DNA from: Molossus alvarezi
Lineage: Eukaryota > Chordata > Mammalia > Chiroptera > Molossidae
Assembly: GCA_037176705.1 (NCBI GenBank)
Contig: CM073886.1
Span: 127,192,001 to 127,256,000, forward strand
Length of the DNA stretch: 64,000 nt
Direction: 5' to 3'
Of the stretch, positions 1 through 12,061 are shown in pieces. The notes below the pieces were generated by a model that did not search any database, had not been told where the DNA came from, and worked only from the letters and a program-made list of their open reading frames with translations. Positions within the stretch are counted from its first letter, which is position 1; each line of letters starts with the position of its first letter. A program made the translations under genes and the position numbers.

Positions 1-178
1 CTTCAGTTGGCTGGGCACTGTCCCATGCACCAAGAGGTCACTGGTTCCATTCCTGGCCAGGGCACATGCTCGGGTTGTGGGTTTGATCCCCAGTAGGGGC
101 ACATGTGGGAGGCAACTGATGGATGTTACTCTCTAACATCAGTGTTTCTCTCTAATTAATGAAAATATATAAAAAAAT
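1..178 (+). mobile_element. VES SINE, cut by the window edge
   Basis: tRNA-like head (ggctgggcactgtcccatgc...) followed by the 'gggttgtgggtttgatcccc' second segment, CT-rich body and A-rich tail. Its extreme 5' end is degraded or outside the window. Confidence 0.75.
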
Positions 179-419
179 AAAGACGGCAAGAAAACACTAC
201 ATATCAGAGACTGTATGGTACAGCCAAAACAATACTCAATTTTAACTTTCACTGTAGTTTTTAAATGGTTAGGTAAGAAAAAATACATATTACAAGTTAA
301 GGGACCTGGCCATGGTCACAAAGGTAGTTAAGCAGAGTCTAGATCTAACAAATGTCCTGATGTCCTTCAGATCCTATGCTGGGCCTACTTGCTTGCTGAA
401 GTAACCTTTGAGACATAAC

Positions 420-546
420 TTAACTTCTCCATTAAGATACGAGTATAAGAGTAATATTGCACGACTACTGAGGAGTAAATGATCTAACTACATGTCGAGT
501 GTTTGGCACTGCTTGGCATGTCATAAGTACTTGGTAATTATCAGAA
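420..546 (+). repeat. MIR fragment
   Basis: The stretch ends with the MIR-type 'ggcactgcttggcatgtcataagtacttggtaatta' pattern (broken here by divergence) preceded by 'gaggagtaaatgatctaac'. Old and divergent. Confidence 0.45.
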
Positions 547-1366
547 CTTTTTATTTCTGATTATTTCCTTGCTCATCCAGGATCCTGAACATGTCTCATC
601 CAAGAAAAAAGACTGGCTTCTCCTGACATCACAAATGTATCTGATACCACAAGAGATTTAAAACTCAAAAAGTATACTCTTCCCATTATTGACATTGCCT
701 GTTTTCTTTTAGTTTACTTTTAAAATGATCACACACAATTTAAAGACAAGAAGTTCTACAAGGCTGGTTATTAATGTCTCCTGCTTCCCCACTACACCTC
801 AATTTCACTCCCACAGACAACCACTCTGATTCTCACGCATAAAAAGTTTTAATGGCCTTTCAGTTACACATCACTTCTCACTAGTTTCCCACACGGAAGA
901 TGAGCATTTAGTCTCACCCTGCTAAACCCACTCCGTTCCACTGCTTCCCAATCCTTCCATCTACCAATGGGGAGATACCATGGTTTTACTTTATTAGTTT
1001 TTTATTTCATTTACGGCTAACCATGTATTATACTTATTTCTTTCTTGTACAACTTTGTTTTCTCTAGACAATCAATATTTTTTCTAGTACTTTGTTTTTT
1101 ATGTACTTCTATTTATTCCTAAACTCACTAGAGTTTGTAAATTTCTTAATATTTTCCCACACAGCACCGTGCTCATCTTCCTAGGGAGATCTTTCCTGGA
1201 GCCTCGGGCCCCACTCCAGCGAGGCCTGGCCCCTCGGGACTGCTATGCACAAGGCTCTTATCTTGGATCTTCTTTGGCCATCATCTGGATGACACACTTC
1301 CACAAAATTCCGTTTCCTAGACATGTCTTCGTCCTTGGCTTAATGCCTTTGTTTTGCTGGAGTACC
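547..1366. other. PAIP1 intron, nothing recognised
   Basis: AT-rich sequence between a MIR fragment and a short SINE. No coding, RNA or clear repeat feature was seen. Confidence 0.6.
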
Positions 1367-1386
1367 TTCTTCAGTAACTTCTTTTT

Positions 1387-1476
1387 TTTTTGATACATGC
1401 TTCTAGCAGGAACCGAACCCGGGACTCTCTGGTCCGCAGGCCAATGCTCCGACTGCTGAGCCACACTGGCCAGGGC
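1387..1476 (-). mobile_element. Short VES SINE: tRNA head joined directly to A-tail
   Basis: Only about 85 bp of tRNA-like head (element sense: ccctggccagtgtggctcag to gcatgtatc) followed immediately by an A-tail. The target duplication ttcttcagtaacttctt is perfect (about 1367-1383 and 1477-1493), so this is a complete insertion and not a later deletion. Confidence 0.85.
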
Positions 1477-1493
1477 TTCTTCAGTAACTTCTT

Positions 1494-3356
1494 AAGAAGG
1501 TTACAATAAAACTTCAAACTGACTACTCAGTGCAAAAATACCTAGACCTACTTTTTTTAGATTTTTCTAGCAATCTTTAGCCTCATTCCTTATCCTCGAG
1601 TCTTTTTAGAAATTCTACACCATAAACCAGGGAGATTCTCAACTACCCTCACTGGTTTGGAATTCAACTTATGTAAATCTGCCAAGTCAATTTCCACCTG
1701 ATTGCTAGTCTCCAATCCGGGTTCTTTTCTCTCCTGTCCCCACCTCGTCCTCACGGCGTCTGGCCTTTGAAAATACGCATGCTGTCATTTTAGTGGCACT
1801 TGGGGAGGAATCAAAGTTGCATATGGATATTTACTGTCTTTTTTTTTACAACAGGTCTTTCTTCGTTAGTTGCTATGAGTAAATTCCCTCCCTGGAAATC
1901 TAAGAACTACTGGGGAACCTGTGTATCACCGCCCACAGAACGTTAAACTTAAACAGCGCTGAGAGCTTATTTGAAGACTTGGCTTTGAGACAAGCACAGA
2001 AACTACTTTGTCAGGTGACAGCCCCTCCACCCGCCCACCATGAACTATGATCGGCCGTCTATTCAAGAGCTGAAACTAGACAGAAGAGAGACCAGAAAAA
2101 GCTTAAGTCTAATTCTTCCATTTTCTTATCTCACATTCTTTTTTAATCCATTTGGAAGTTGAAAATAGGTATCAGGACAAAAAGACCAGTTAGTTCTATC
2201 TTCCTAAAATCTAGGCATTTCCGGAAACCCGAGCCGGCTGGGCCAGCGAGATTCCAGGGGCGCGGGAATGTTCACAACAGGCCGTACCTGGCTCTCGGTC
2301 TTAGCCTGTCAGCTAGAAAAGGGTCAACAGCCAACACAACAGCTGTCCAGTGCGAGTGGGTCAAAGTTATACCTACTTTATTTTTTGTCAGATTAGCAAA
2401 AATTACAGTGTATTTCTGGTAGCCACAGAATTGTAGTTATTTCTTTGTGCCATGAGATGAAAAGAAAAAGGATGAAAGTCGCTGGGTGATATCGAGGTTC
2501 AGTAACAACCCAGAACAAATCGGAAATATAGTCAAAATAGATACTAGGTGGCAAAAAAAAACAAAAAAACAAAACCACCAATTGCTATCATAACCGCCCT
2601 TCCTTCTATTCCACACTTGAGCTGCTCATTCGGCAATGCCTTAAAGAACGCCAGTGGTTCTGTTTATGTTCATCTCCTACTCCGTTTTTTGTCAGTCTCA
2701 CACGACCTTAAATATCTTAAAAAATCCAGCGCTGTCTATTTCTCTCCCTTAAAATAGCATTAATGTGTCAGTGACAATATGCTAGGATCAAAACTAACCT
2801 TTGCATGATAAAACAAGCACAGACATGAGATTTCCAAGGAATTAAATTGTAAATCCTTGAAAATTTAAGATAAAGATGCAGAAATGTTAAAATAAGACAG
2901 GATATCTTGTGGTTTGGCTTTTTTTTTTTTTTTTTTAAAGGACTCATTTATAAGGCAAGAAAGTTCTCCCATGATCTTTTCTCCCTTACTCCAATAATTA
3001 TTCAACATTTAGGAGGAAATTTTGCAGTCTTTAATGTATTAATTTCAGACTCCCCAAAAGCAGAAAAGGGTGGGGAAAAGGCGTGACACTTACGAAGCCT
3101 GCTTCATAAATGCCCAGAGCTCCTTCCTACTGCGTCTAGAACCTTGGCTGCACCGATGAATCTGCAGTCTTGCCCCAGCCCTGGATCCCCAAGGATTCTA
3201 TCAACAGAAACCTAAGAGCGCCCATGAACCATGGCATTAACCAGGGTGGAGGCAGGTGACCACGAACCTGGTCTCTCTCAAGGAGCAGTCACTGTTCTTG
3301 GGCTTCAAGGAAGCCACCTGGCGACCATCCCATGCTACATGCTATCAGCAACCTAC
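1494..3356. other. PAIP1 intron 3, no exon found
   Basis: Checked on the minus strand for PAIP1 exon 4 without success. Apart from a poly(T) run near 2917, it holds no feature I can support. The area around 2210-2330 is somewhat richer in G+C. Confidence 0.6.
2917..2936 (+). repeat. Poly(T) run
   Basis: About 18 T in a row within PAIP1 intron 3. No recognisable element body follows, so its origin is unclear. Confidence 0.6.
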
Positions 3357-3542
3357 CTGTTGGTAGATCAGTTCCACAAGTTCTTGCAAAGCATCGTCTG
3401 TTGTAACCCAGCCATTCAGGGTGTCTGAAAACTGCTCAATTTCAGTTTCAAAACTGCCAGGCTGCTCTGTCAGATGATTCAAAAAATCCTGAACATATTC
3501 TGATAGAGTGGGATAATCCTCACAACCATCCTCATAGGATTC
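3357..3542 (-). CDS. PAIP1: PAIP1 coding exon 3 (start of MIF4G domain)
   Basis: A 62-codon, phase 0-0 exon. It begins ESYEDGCEDYPTLSEYVQDF and ends with a Leu-Ile-Tyr-Gln-Gln segment before CAG|GTAGGT (donor at 3356). The acceptor AG is at 3544-3543. It covers residues 141-202: an acidic linker followed by the first helices of the MIF4G (eIF4G-like HEAT) domain that binds eIF4A and eIF3. The protein sequence is very close to human PAIP1 as remembered. There are no stops or frameshifts. Confidence 0.93.
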
Positions 3543-5189
3543 CTATAGATACAAAGTTAAAAAGAAAAGTTTTAATCCTGTGGCTGGCTGAAATAAACAT
3601 GAGGCAGCTTTAGGCTGAGATGTTTCTAGCACAAATTATTTTTAAAGGATCCTTCATATGATAAAATTTGTTATTTTTGTCAATAAAATTAAGTCCACTG
3701 AACTTTAGTCCACATTAAGTCCATGGCCAAAATGTTACAATGGAAGGGCACCATCTAGCTGGGTAGGGAATGGTCTTCTCCTCCCTGGCAGATTTGTAAG
3801 ATGGCTGAGAAATAAAGTTTAAACCAATATTTTACTATAATACCAATATCAAAATTAAGACTTTAATCTACTTATGGATACAATAAGATCTAGGATTTGC
3901 AATGGGAAGGGAAGAGGGGCCAGGGATATAGAGCCAAGAATGGCCACATGGAACTAACTGACGAGGTCATGAGGATTCATTATAGCATTCTCCACATCCT
4001 GCTAGGTACTTGACAATTTCTATACTGAAAGAAACTGCTAAGGGTTGTCATTTGTCGATCTGTTAATCCCCAAGGACAGGGAAATATAAAAGTTAAGTGA
4101 ACATGAAATGTCATCATAGTGTACACTGGTAGGAGGCGTTCTGGCTGCCATATCTAGGTTTCAAGCCAACCTTGATAGAAGCAGTTTCCAGCTAATGTCT
4201 CCACCACTATCACCTCTGAAGTTCCCAACCTTATAATTAATGGCAAGAGGCTGAGGATGTGCGTACTGCAAAACATAACAGATCCGAACATCAACTTACA
4301 CTCTCCCTGTCTGGAATACCACCCAAGCATTCTCAAGTTTACTGAACGGCGGTGATCTAATAATAACCATGCTGCTTGATGAAATTCACCCCTTTCCAAA
4401 AGGAGTCAAGTGAGAAACCAACATGAAAGAGTAAGAAGTACGACTACAGAAAGGGTTAAACTCTAACATCAGTGAGTGCATAAAAGGGAAAAAATAAATA
4501 AATCATACCTTTGTCAAAATTCCCCTTAGGAAAAGCTCCTGGAGGTGGACACACAATCAGCAGAAAGACCAACCCAGCCAACTGCTCCTCCTCTGCTGCT
4601 AAACACTCTGTCCTCAGCTGACCGCCACTCAGAGGCCACGTGGAATAATTTTTATTTTTCTCTAGACACTCAAGTGATATTCAACAGGACAAGGTGCATG
4701 TACATGAGAGGCACTCAGGAAATAATACCAGCTGCAGAAACAGCAGAGTCATGCGCCGAGATCATGCTCAGAGTTCACTAAGAGCAGGTGAACTCATACA
4801 TTAACTGTTTGTCTGATCACACACACAACTGAATCCAAATTAAATGACCCATTAATGTTGATGCAATTCAAATTCACGAATCACAAACATTACAGCTGTG
4901 TGACTGAGGATTAAATGAGTTAATAAGTTAAGTAAGTTAATGAGTAAATTCCCCTGGACCAGTGACCAGTATATGGTAAGGCACTAAATGGTCAACAAAT
5001 AAATTTCTAAATTTCTAGGAAAAGAATGAAACATATTCCAAATGGGACAGCCATGTGCTCCTACCTGAAAGAGCTAACACATACAAAGTAGAATGATAAA
5101 CTACCCTTCTTGATACCTAGGATGATATTCTAACTAACTCATTAATAAGCTAACAGCCACCAGTTGCATGTATGTTACTCATTCAAAAC
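3543..5189. other. PAIP1 intron 2, left part
   Basis: AT-rich intronic sequence. The stretch near 4890-5010 has MIR-like text ('gaggattaaatgagttaata') but is too divergent to delimit. Confidence 0.5.
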
Positions 5190-5775
5190 TGGGGACGGAG
5201 TGTCTGCTAGGTGCTGGGAGTACTGTCAGGCCACAATTAGAGGAGACAAAGTCCTCCTCTGTGGACCTTCTATTCTGTCATGGAAGGCATTATTCGGCAT
5301 TGAGATATACTATGAAAAAAATGTGGCTCAGTGGACTGAGGGTCCCGGTTCGATTCCCGGTCAGGGCAATGCCCGGGTTGCAGGCTCGATCCCCAACAGG
5401 ATGCGTGCAAGAGGCAGCTGATTGATGTTTCTCTCACATCGATGTTTCTCTCCCTCCTTTCCTCTCTAAAAAAAAAAAATCAATAAAAACACATTTAAAA
5501 AAAAAAGTCAAGGAAGGATCCTGAACAGGTAACATTAAAACTGAAACAGAAAGAGGCCCCAAGGAGACAGGTGCTTACGGACACCTTTGAGAAAGAAAGT
5601 CCAGAAACCAAGGATGGGGTGGTAGCTAGTGACCAATAAGACAGAGAGAGAGACCATGGAGGGTGACAGGGAACATACTAAGGAGACTGCCTCAAAACAT
5701 AGTGGAAAGGCCAGAGTGTGAGGGGTGCTGGGGTAGGTTCAGCAAGGAAGGACCATGTGCCAAGGACCATGTCAT
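5190..5775 (+). repeat. L2-like remnant interrupted by a VES SINE
   Basis: Text such as 'tgctaggtgctgggagtact' and later 'aaggaggctgaaa/gaggccccaagg' type sequence resembles the L2 3' region. The VES copy at 5318-5507 sits inside. Divergent, assigned by eye. Confidence 0.45.
5318..5507 (+). mobile_element. VES SINE
   Basis: Head starts at about 'tgtggctcagtggactgagg', second segment 'gttgcaggctcgatcccc', two 'catcgatgtttctct' type motifs, then poly(A) with 'aatcaataaaaac'. The first few bases of the head are missing. Confidence 0.85.
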
Positions 5776-5819
5776 TTACGCAGACGCATAGCTAGAACTG
5801 AGCACTGAACAAAACCTAT

Positions 5820-6570
5820 CTTTTTACTTCTATGCCATATGACAAATAACCAACGAAGAAGCTTAAAAACCAACTTTGAAATAAGTACAAAGATACTCAG
5901 TGCCACAAATTCATCTAACAATCCAACAACAAAGAATTGGTTAACTACATTACCTCATATTCATATAATGAAATATCACATAGCCACTGGAAAAAACAGA
6001 ACTTACATATACCAACACAGAAATATTACCAATATAGTGTCAAGTGAAAAGAGAATACAGAACCATATTTTAGTACATTTTTATTTGTGTCGTCGTTAAT
6101 TCTCACCTGAGGGTTTTTTCCCACTGATTTTTAGAGAAGAGTGGGAGGGAGGGGGGGGAGGGGAAGAGAGAAACAACGATGTGAGAGAGACACATGGATT
6201 GTTTGCTTCCCACACGGCGCAGACCAGGGCCGGGATGGAACCTCAACCCAGGTACGTTCGTGCCCTTAACAAGGAATCGAACCTGTGACCCTTCAGTGCA
6301 CAGGCTGACGCTCTAACCACTCAACAACACTGGTCAGGGCTATACTTAATTTTTTTTAAAAGAGACTTATAGGCAATTAAATTTCTGAAAAGATGTTAAA
6401 CAAGTGATAATAGTAGTGACTTTTGGAGAAATGTTCATGTTATAAATACTGACCCTTTATTATAAAATTGTGAAAGTGGTTACACATTATAAATTCATAC
6501 AAGAAATAATATCCTTGATGTTAACCACACATACACATGTAAATTTTACAATTAAAAACTAAGTTAAGTT
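5820..6570 (+). repeat. Old L1 3'UTR remnant interrupted by a VES SINE
   Basis: Sequence such as 'ggttaactacattacctcatattcatataatgaaatatcacatagcc' (shortened by divergence) matches the general pattern of old L1M 3' ends, with continuation after the SINE at 6100-6342. The 86-codon frame here is not a gene. Confidence 0.45.
6100..6342 (-). mobile_element. VES SINE
   Basis: Element sense from about 6342: gccctgaccagtgttgttga head, B-box-like 'ggttcgattcc', body, and 'cctcaggtgagaatt' tail. A pure G run lies in the CT/GA-rich middle. Confidence 0.85.
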
Positions 6571-6734
6571 TTTAACATAGTTTAGGTTTACAGGCAGGAA
6601 GTCCACAGGTCGAAGCTGAAGGTATTAATTTCCTAATGGTTTCTATCAAATGTCATTCATTGTGGCAAAATAGTTTAGAACACTGATTTCAGCCCTTTTA
6701 TTACACAAAACTCTCATTTAAGAAATATAAATTC

Positions 6735-6978
6735 TGTCCTGGCCAGTTTGGCTCAGCAGTAGAGCGTCAGCTCGCGGAACAAAGTCGCGGGTTTAATTCC
6801 AGCCAAGGGCGCGCACCTCGGTTGCAGTTCATCCCGGCCCTGGTAGGGGTCCTGGGGGGGGGGGGCAGAGAGCTGTGTCCCTCTCCTGTGGATCTCTCTC
6901 TCCCGCCCTCCCTCCCACTCTATCTGATGATAAATAGAAAAATAATATCCTCAGGTGAAGATTAAAAAGAAGAAAAAA
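6735..6978 (+). mobile_element. VES SINE
   Basis: Head 'tcctggccagtttggctcag', body with a run of 12 G at about 6856-6867, 'actctatctgatgataaata' and 'atatcctcaggtgaagatta' tail, then A-rich. Confidence 0.9.
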
Positions 6979-7434
6979 AAAATTGAATTCTGAAGGCAAA
7001 AGCAGCAGGCAGAGCGCCCCTGAACACAGCTGAACGGGGCCTGTCACTGTGAGCGGACAGGAGGCAGCGTGTTCTGCACACACAAGGCCGCCCGGCGTGA
7101 GCCAGCTCCAGTCTCCAGGCCCCACTTTCTCAGTACGAGTTTCTTCAGTCTTCATGTGACTTACACGACTTCCCAGCTGAGGAATACTTAAGGTTCATTT
7201 ATTTGTCTTACAAAGAATTATGGGACAAGAGATTAGGAAGGAAATCAATTAGAAAACTCATTTTTCTCAGTAGATACTTGGAATACACTGTTACAATGAG
7301 AACCGAATCCAAAGCAGCAGGAATAAAAGGAAGCTGAGCAGACACTAAGACGGTGAATCGTCAAGACTCCAGCGGACGCTGAGCACAGGTCTGAATGCAG
7401 GGGTCCACCTATACGAGGCTTTCCCCAATAAATA

Positions 7435-7610
7435 CCTGTTCTGTTTTCAGCCTGTGGCTGGGAGTCCGGGGGTGTGGAAGATCGACTGCGTGCACTGATC
7501 TGTGCCGTGTTACAGAGGGAGTCTGAGCATCCATGGACTTTGGTATCCACATGGGTCCTGGAACCAATCCCTTGCAGATACTGAAGGATAATGAAATTTT
7601 GAGGGAGTCA
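7435..7610 (+). repeat. Tigger-like DNA transposon fragment
   Basis: 'ccatggactttggtatccac', 'gggtcctggaaccaatccc' and 'gcagatactgaaggataat' follow the terminal pattern of Tigger/mariner-type elements. Divergent and truncated. Confidence 0.45.
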
Positions 7611-8837
7611 AAGTTATATGTAGACTTTACATTGTGTGGGGGTTGGCACCCCTACCCCTCATGTTGTTGAAGGGTCAGCTATACTTTAGTTAATTGGATT
7701 GAAGGGGGCAGGATATGAAAAAAAAAAAAAGTGAGTCAATATACCAACAAGGTTTGAGCCTGAGCACCTAGCTAGCATATAAAAATATAACAACAAGTTT
7801 GCAGAAAATAGTTCAAATTCTTTTTTATAGTATCTGAGTTTGAATGTCAGAACCTTATAAAGAGGTCAAAACAAACGGCAACTCACGCCTGGGGTTCAGA
7901 GGAAGAATTAGATCTGAGTTCTCTGCAGACAGGTGGGCCAGGGTCAGAGGACGTAATGCAACAGAAAAGCGCCAGACCCTCCACGACGGTGGAAGGAGTG
8001 AGTTGCAAGCTGGAGAAGGAAGCAAGGGCACTGTCCCGGAAGCCAAAGGAAGAGGCGCTCACAGCACCGCATGCTGCAGAGCAATGTCACAGGTGAGATC
8101 AGAGAGAACGATGGTTGTAGACTCAAGGGAGCAGAGGAGACCAGGCACAGAGAGGGAAAAATGAAAATCAAAATTATTTCCTTAAATATTCAGTTCTCAC
8201 AAAAATAAAAACTTTTCAAAGACTGAAAATGTACCCTTGGCACCTAGCACAGGGCCTGGTACACTGTGACTCGTTAACCCTTACAGATCCTGTGGTTAAC
8301 AAAGTCTAAGATGAGGGGTAAGATGACAAGGGATTTCAAAACCCAAAGCATCAATAACTGTCTCCAAACTAGTAGCAATAAAATTGGCGAGATCAGCCTG
8401 CAGAGGTTTGAAGGGTCAGGGAGATGCATCCCCAGCAGTGAATTGCTTCACATTTTGGACAAGGTCACTACTGAAAGGCAAAGAAAAACATAACCTGAAA
8501 GGGGATGTTCTTGGAGAAAAGCTGGGATTTTTGTGGGGTGGGTGGGTGGGTGGGGGTTTTATCTCTTAATAAATGCTTCATGAATTCCTATGTAGAATTT
8601 TTGCTTCCCATAAATGAGCTGTGATTAAATATTCAAGATGTTATGGTTTATCTGAGCAGCAACAACAGCCGGGAATAGAAGGATACAAAACTCACTGGTA
8701 AGAAGAGACAGAGAGCAGGAAATTCTAGCAGTGGGATTAGGGGAACTGAAGATAAAAAAGCTTAGAGTTTTGGAAGGGTTAAGAAAGCACAGCAAAAGCC
8801 CATCATAACCTGCTTCCAGAAAAAGCATGCTTTCTTT
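7611..8837. other. PAIP1 intron 2, mostly unassigned
   Basis: Contains the G-quadruplex motif at 8534-8556. The 7850-8160 and 8300-8800 stretches look like old repeat (L2-type) sequence, but I cannot assign them. Open frames here lack any recognisable domain. Confidence 0.5.
8534..8556 (+). other. G-quadruplex motif
   Basis: Five G runs (GGGG, GGG, GGG, GGG, GGGGG) separated by single T. This is a textbook four-tract motif with one-base loops, on the strand opposite to PAIP1 transcription. Confidence 0.7.
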
Positions 8838-9047
8838 TCTTATTTAAAATTTTTATCTATTGATTTAAGAGAGAAAAAGGGAGAGAGGAGGAGGGAGGGA
8901 GAGAGAGAGAAACAAACATCGATTTGTTGTTCCACTTAATTTATGTATTCGTTGGTTGATTCCTGTATGTGCCCTGACTGGGCATCAAACCCAAAACCTT
9001 GATATATCAGGACAACACTCTAGCCAACTGAGCTACCATTCAGGGTA
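8838..9047 (-). mobile_element. VES SINE (second head type)
   Basis: Element sense head 'ctaccctgaatggtagctca', with 'tatgcattc'-type middle and 'ttgatttaagagag'. Target duplication agcatgctttctt at about 8825-8837 and 9048-9060. Confidence 0.85.
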
Positions 9048-9311
9048 GCATGCTTTCTTGAGAGCAGATCCAGCTCAAGGTTACCATGCAACAGATGTTT
9101 GTGTCTAACGAAAGCAGACTCAAGGAGTTTCTGGAGACCACGCCAAGAGACCACTAGAACAAAGGCTCCACGAATGTAAGATTTTTTGTGCCTTGTGTTC
9201 ACTGCTGTATCCCCCGTGCTTGACCCAGGATAAGTGTTCAGCTATTTGCTGAGTTGAGTGAATGAATACGGCTAACTTTAGATTATGGCTACTGTAAGAA
9301 AAAGTTTCCTG

Positions 9312-9580
9312 CCTTGCCAGGTGAGCAGTGGTTAGAGCATCGGCCTGTGGTCCAGAGACCTGGGTTCGGTTCCCACTAGGGGCAGGTGACTCGGTTGCAG
9401 TTTGTCCCTGGCCCCGGTTGGGTCGTGCGGGTGGCAATCACTCGATGTGTCCCTTTCACATCGATGTTTCTCTCTCTCTCTCTCTCTCTCTCTTCCTCTC
9501 TCTCCCTCCCACTCTGTCTGAATAAAAAATGGAAAAATGTCCTCAGTGAGGATAAAAATAAATAAATAAATAAATAAATA
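9312..9580 (+). mobile_element. VES SINE with (AAAT)n tail
   Basis: Head 'tgccttgccaggtgagcagt', B-box-like 'ggttcggttcccac', long (CT)n, tail 'atgtcctcagtgaggataaa', then an (aaat)n run at 9556-9580. Confidence 0.9.
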
Positions 9581-9619
9581 CATACAGAAATTAAAAGTTT
9601 CCCTTGAAAGATCTTATCC

Positions 9620-9751
9620 TGCCCTGGCCGTGTGGGTCAGTTGGTTGGAATGTTGTCCTGTACATCAAAAGGTTGTAGGTTTGCTCACTCACTCTCTCTC
9701 TTAAAAAAAAAATCAATAAAAACATATCCTCAGGTGAGAATTAAAAAAAAA
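9620..9751 (+). mobile_element. VES SINE with internal deletion
   Basis: Head 'gccctggccgtgtgggtcag' runs to 'ggttgtaggttt', then jumps to (ct)n and 'atcctcaggtgagaatt'. Target duplication atcttatcct at about 9610-9619 and 9752-9761. About half the usual body is missing. Confidence 0.85.
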
Positions 9752-10424
9752 AATCTTATCCTAAGAGTCAGGAGACTAAGTGGATTGTGAAAAACTCTTA
9801 GCCTTGACAGATGGTTAAAGGGTAAAGGCTAGAGAATGTACCAGAGCAGGGTAGCAAACTTGAATGCATATAGAATTCAGGTGTATTACAAACAAATGAA
9901 ATAAGCCAATGAGCAAGTAAGAGCTCACACTCTCCATCTAAAGGGACTGCCTCTATTCAGCCAAGTTTAATTAAAATAACAGTCCATTATGGCCAGATGT
10001 TACGATTTCATGAGAAAGCAGAAAATTCAGATTTGCAGTATCTAATTTAAGTGCTGGTAACTTATTAAAAACCCTTTAGAAAAAACAAACAAACAAGGCC
10101 AAAGAAGAAACACCTGCAGGCCACACATGAGCCATAGGCTTCCAGCTTGCAATCCATTCTGGAGACCTGAGCAGAAAAGCTGATCTACGAGAGGAGGTCA
10201 AGGGATGCCTCAAAGGTGACAGTGACTCAAAGTAAGTGGACTAACAGTCAATACACTGCTCTGTAGCTAGCCCAGGAGTCAACCTGAACCACGTAAAACT
10301 AGTTGGCACAGAACTGAGAAAAACTACATCAGTCCTACATAAGATAGCTCAATAGGGAGACAAACAGCCGGGGAACTCTGCGGCTGTCAGAAGGTTAAGT
10401 ACCCTTAAGAGTTTATTCAACTAC

Positions 10425-10600
10425 TCACAGCTTTCCAATGGCTGCTTTCATCTCTGGGCCAAATACAATCTTCTGGCAAGAACCCAAGCTGCTCTCACTT
10501 CTACTTTACTGACTGGTGGCTCCTTTCAACACAAATCAACTACTCTTCCCACTATGCCTGGGCTTTCCCCTTTCTAGTCCCAAAGCTTTGTTCCTGATGT
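10425..10600 (+). repeat. L2 3'-end remnant
   Basis: 'ctttccaatggctgctttca' and 'atgcctgggctttcccctt' follow the L2 pattern (cttcccatt...tgcctgg...ttcc). Divergent. Confidence 0.45.
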
Positions 10601-10659
10601 CGTCTGAGATACATGGAGTTTCTAAAGTATAAAATACAGCTTTTCCACACTTTCCATCA

Positions 10660-11315
10660 AATATGGAAGGAAAGCAAAAAGGTGTCCACCATTAGTTATC
10701 GGGTAAATACAAACTAAATTTACAACCAGATACCACACAGCCACAGAATGAACGTAAACAAACAGAAAATACTAAGTGCACAGCAAGCAGCAGAGCAACT
10801 GGAAATCACACACTACTCCAAGCGTACACTGCAAGTCTCAGGAAGACCAGCAGGCATCTCTACCAAAGCTGGCTCCCTATGTCCCAGCAATTCCATTCCT
10901 TGGCATGTACCAAACAGAGGTAAGGGTGTATATCCACCAAAGTGGGAGCTACCCCAGTGTTCAACAGACAAATGGGACTGTGGTAATAGTCACATAATGG
11001 AATGAGTCACCTCCAATTACATGCTACAACATGGATGAATTTTATGGTGAATGAAAGTGGGAAACATATATTCAATATAACTTCATTTACATAAACCTTG
11101 AAAAAAGACAAAACTTTTGATAAGCAAATAGTGGTTACCCTTGGAGAGCAGTGATGATCAGAAGGACACAGAGGTGGCTTTTGGGATGCCCATAATGTTC
11201 CTTTTCTTCATTTGGATGCTGGTTGCCCAAGTGTTCACTTTGTGAAACTTTGACCGAACCTTTATGTACACCACTCAGTGTGTTACAGGTCAATAAAGCT
11301 AAGAATATAGGAAAA
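10660..11315 (+). repeat. Old L1 3' end, sense
   Basis: 'tcccagcaattccattccttg', 'aacatggatgaattt', 'tagtggttaccct' and a terminal 'aggtcaataaagctaag' are hallmarks of the L1 ORF2 end and 3'UTR. The small frames here are L1 remnants, not host genes. Confidence 0.7.
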
Positions 11316-12061
11316 GTAGGACTTGTGCTGAAGTATTATCAATTATTTCTTCGATCCAGAATGGTTCTCGCCCTATTTATCTAGTTAATTGCTATGTATT
11401 ACTTAGTCAACCAATTCCTTTCTATCCGCCCTGTTTTGTCCAAATTTTAAAATTCTTGTTATTGACAAAGATGAATCTGAAAGCTTATAAATTCTTTACA
11501 CCCACGTAAACACTTTATCAAAAACCCTCCATTTGTGCATAACAACAGCTAAGGAGAACCAGAAGCACGGTCTATTTTAACTTAACAGAGCCCAGATGTG
11601 TACTTCTCAGCATTCAAAAACCTACACAAAGTAGTCTGCCTCAAAACCACTTTGATTTACCCCGAATCTACCGGTAAATACTCCGCAATCTTGCTAAACT
11701 CAATTTAAAAATCAACCTTGCCAGGCCCCTGTTCTAGAAGTTCATAAAGTCTGGACACAAACTGGAGTTTTATATACTGCAGGGGGTGGGGGTCCTTGCC
11801 TCTGTCGAGCTCGTCAGCCTGGAGATTCTGCAGAGGCCAGAACACAGCAGTGGGGGGGACAGGAACGTCCCCTCGCGAGGCTACCCTCTGAGACCCTGAG
11901 CTCGGTGACTACAGCCCACAGTGCCCAGCAGTACTGCTTCGTTGGAGCGCCACGGCCTCCCGTGTCGACGCGGAGCACGGGGCACACCAGCGCCGGCGAG
12001 GGGAGCAGCCACCCCACCATCCAGCCGTGTTGCCCGGAGCTGGAGCCCGGGGCGTACTTAC

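Noticed and set aside
8836..9050. tRNA genes suggested by many A/B-box-like segments across the window
   Set aside because: All cases are heads of VES SINEs with CT-rich bodies and A-tails. None folds as an intact tRNA by eye.
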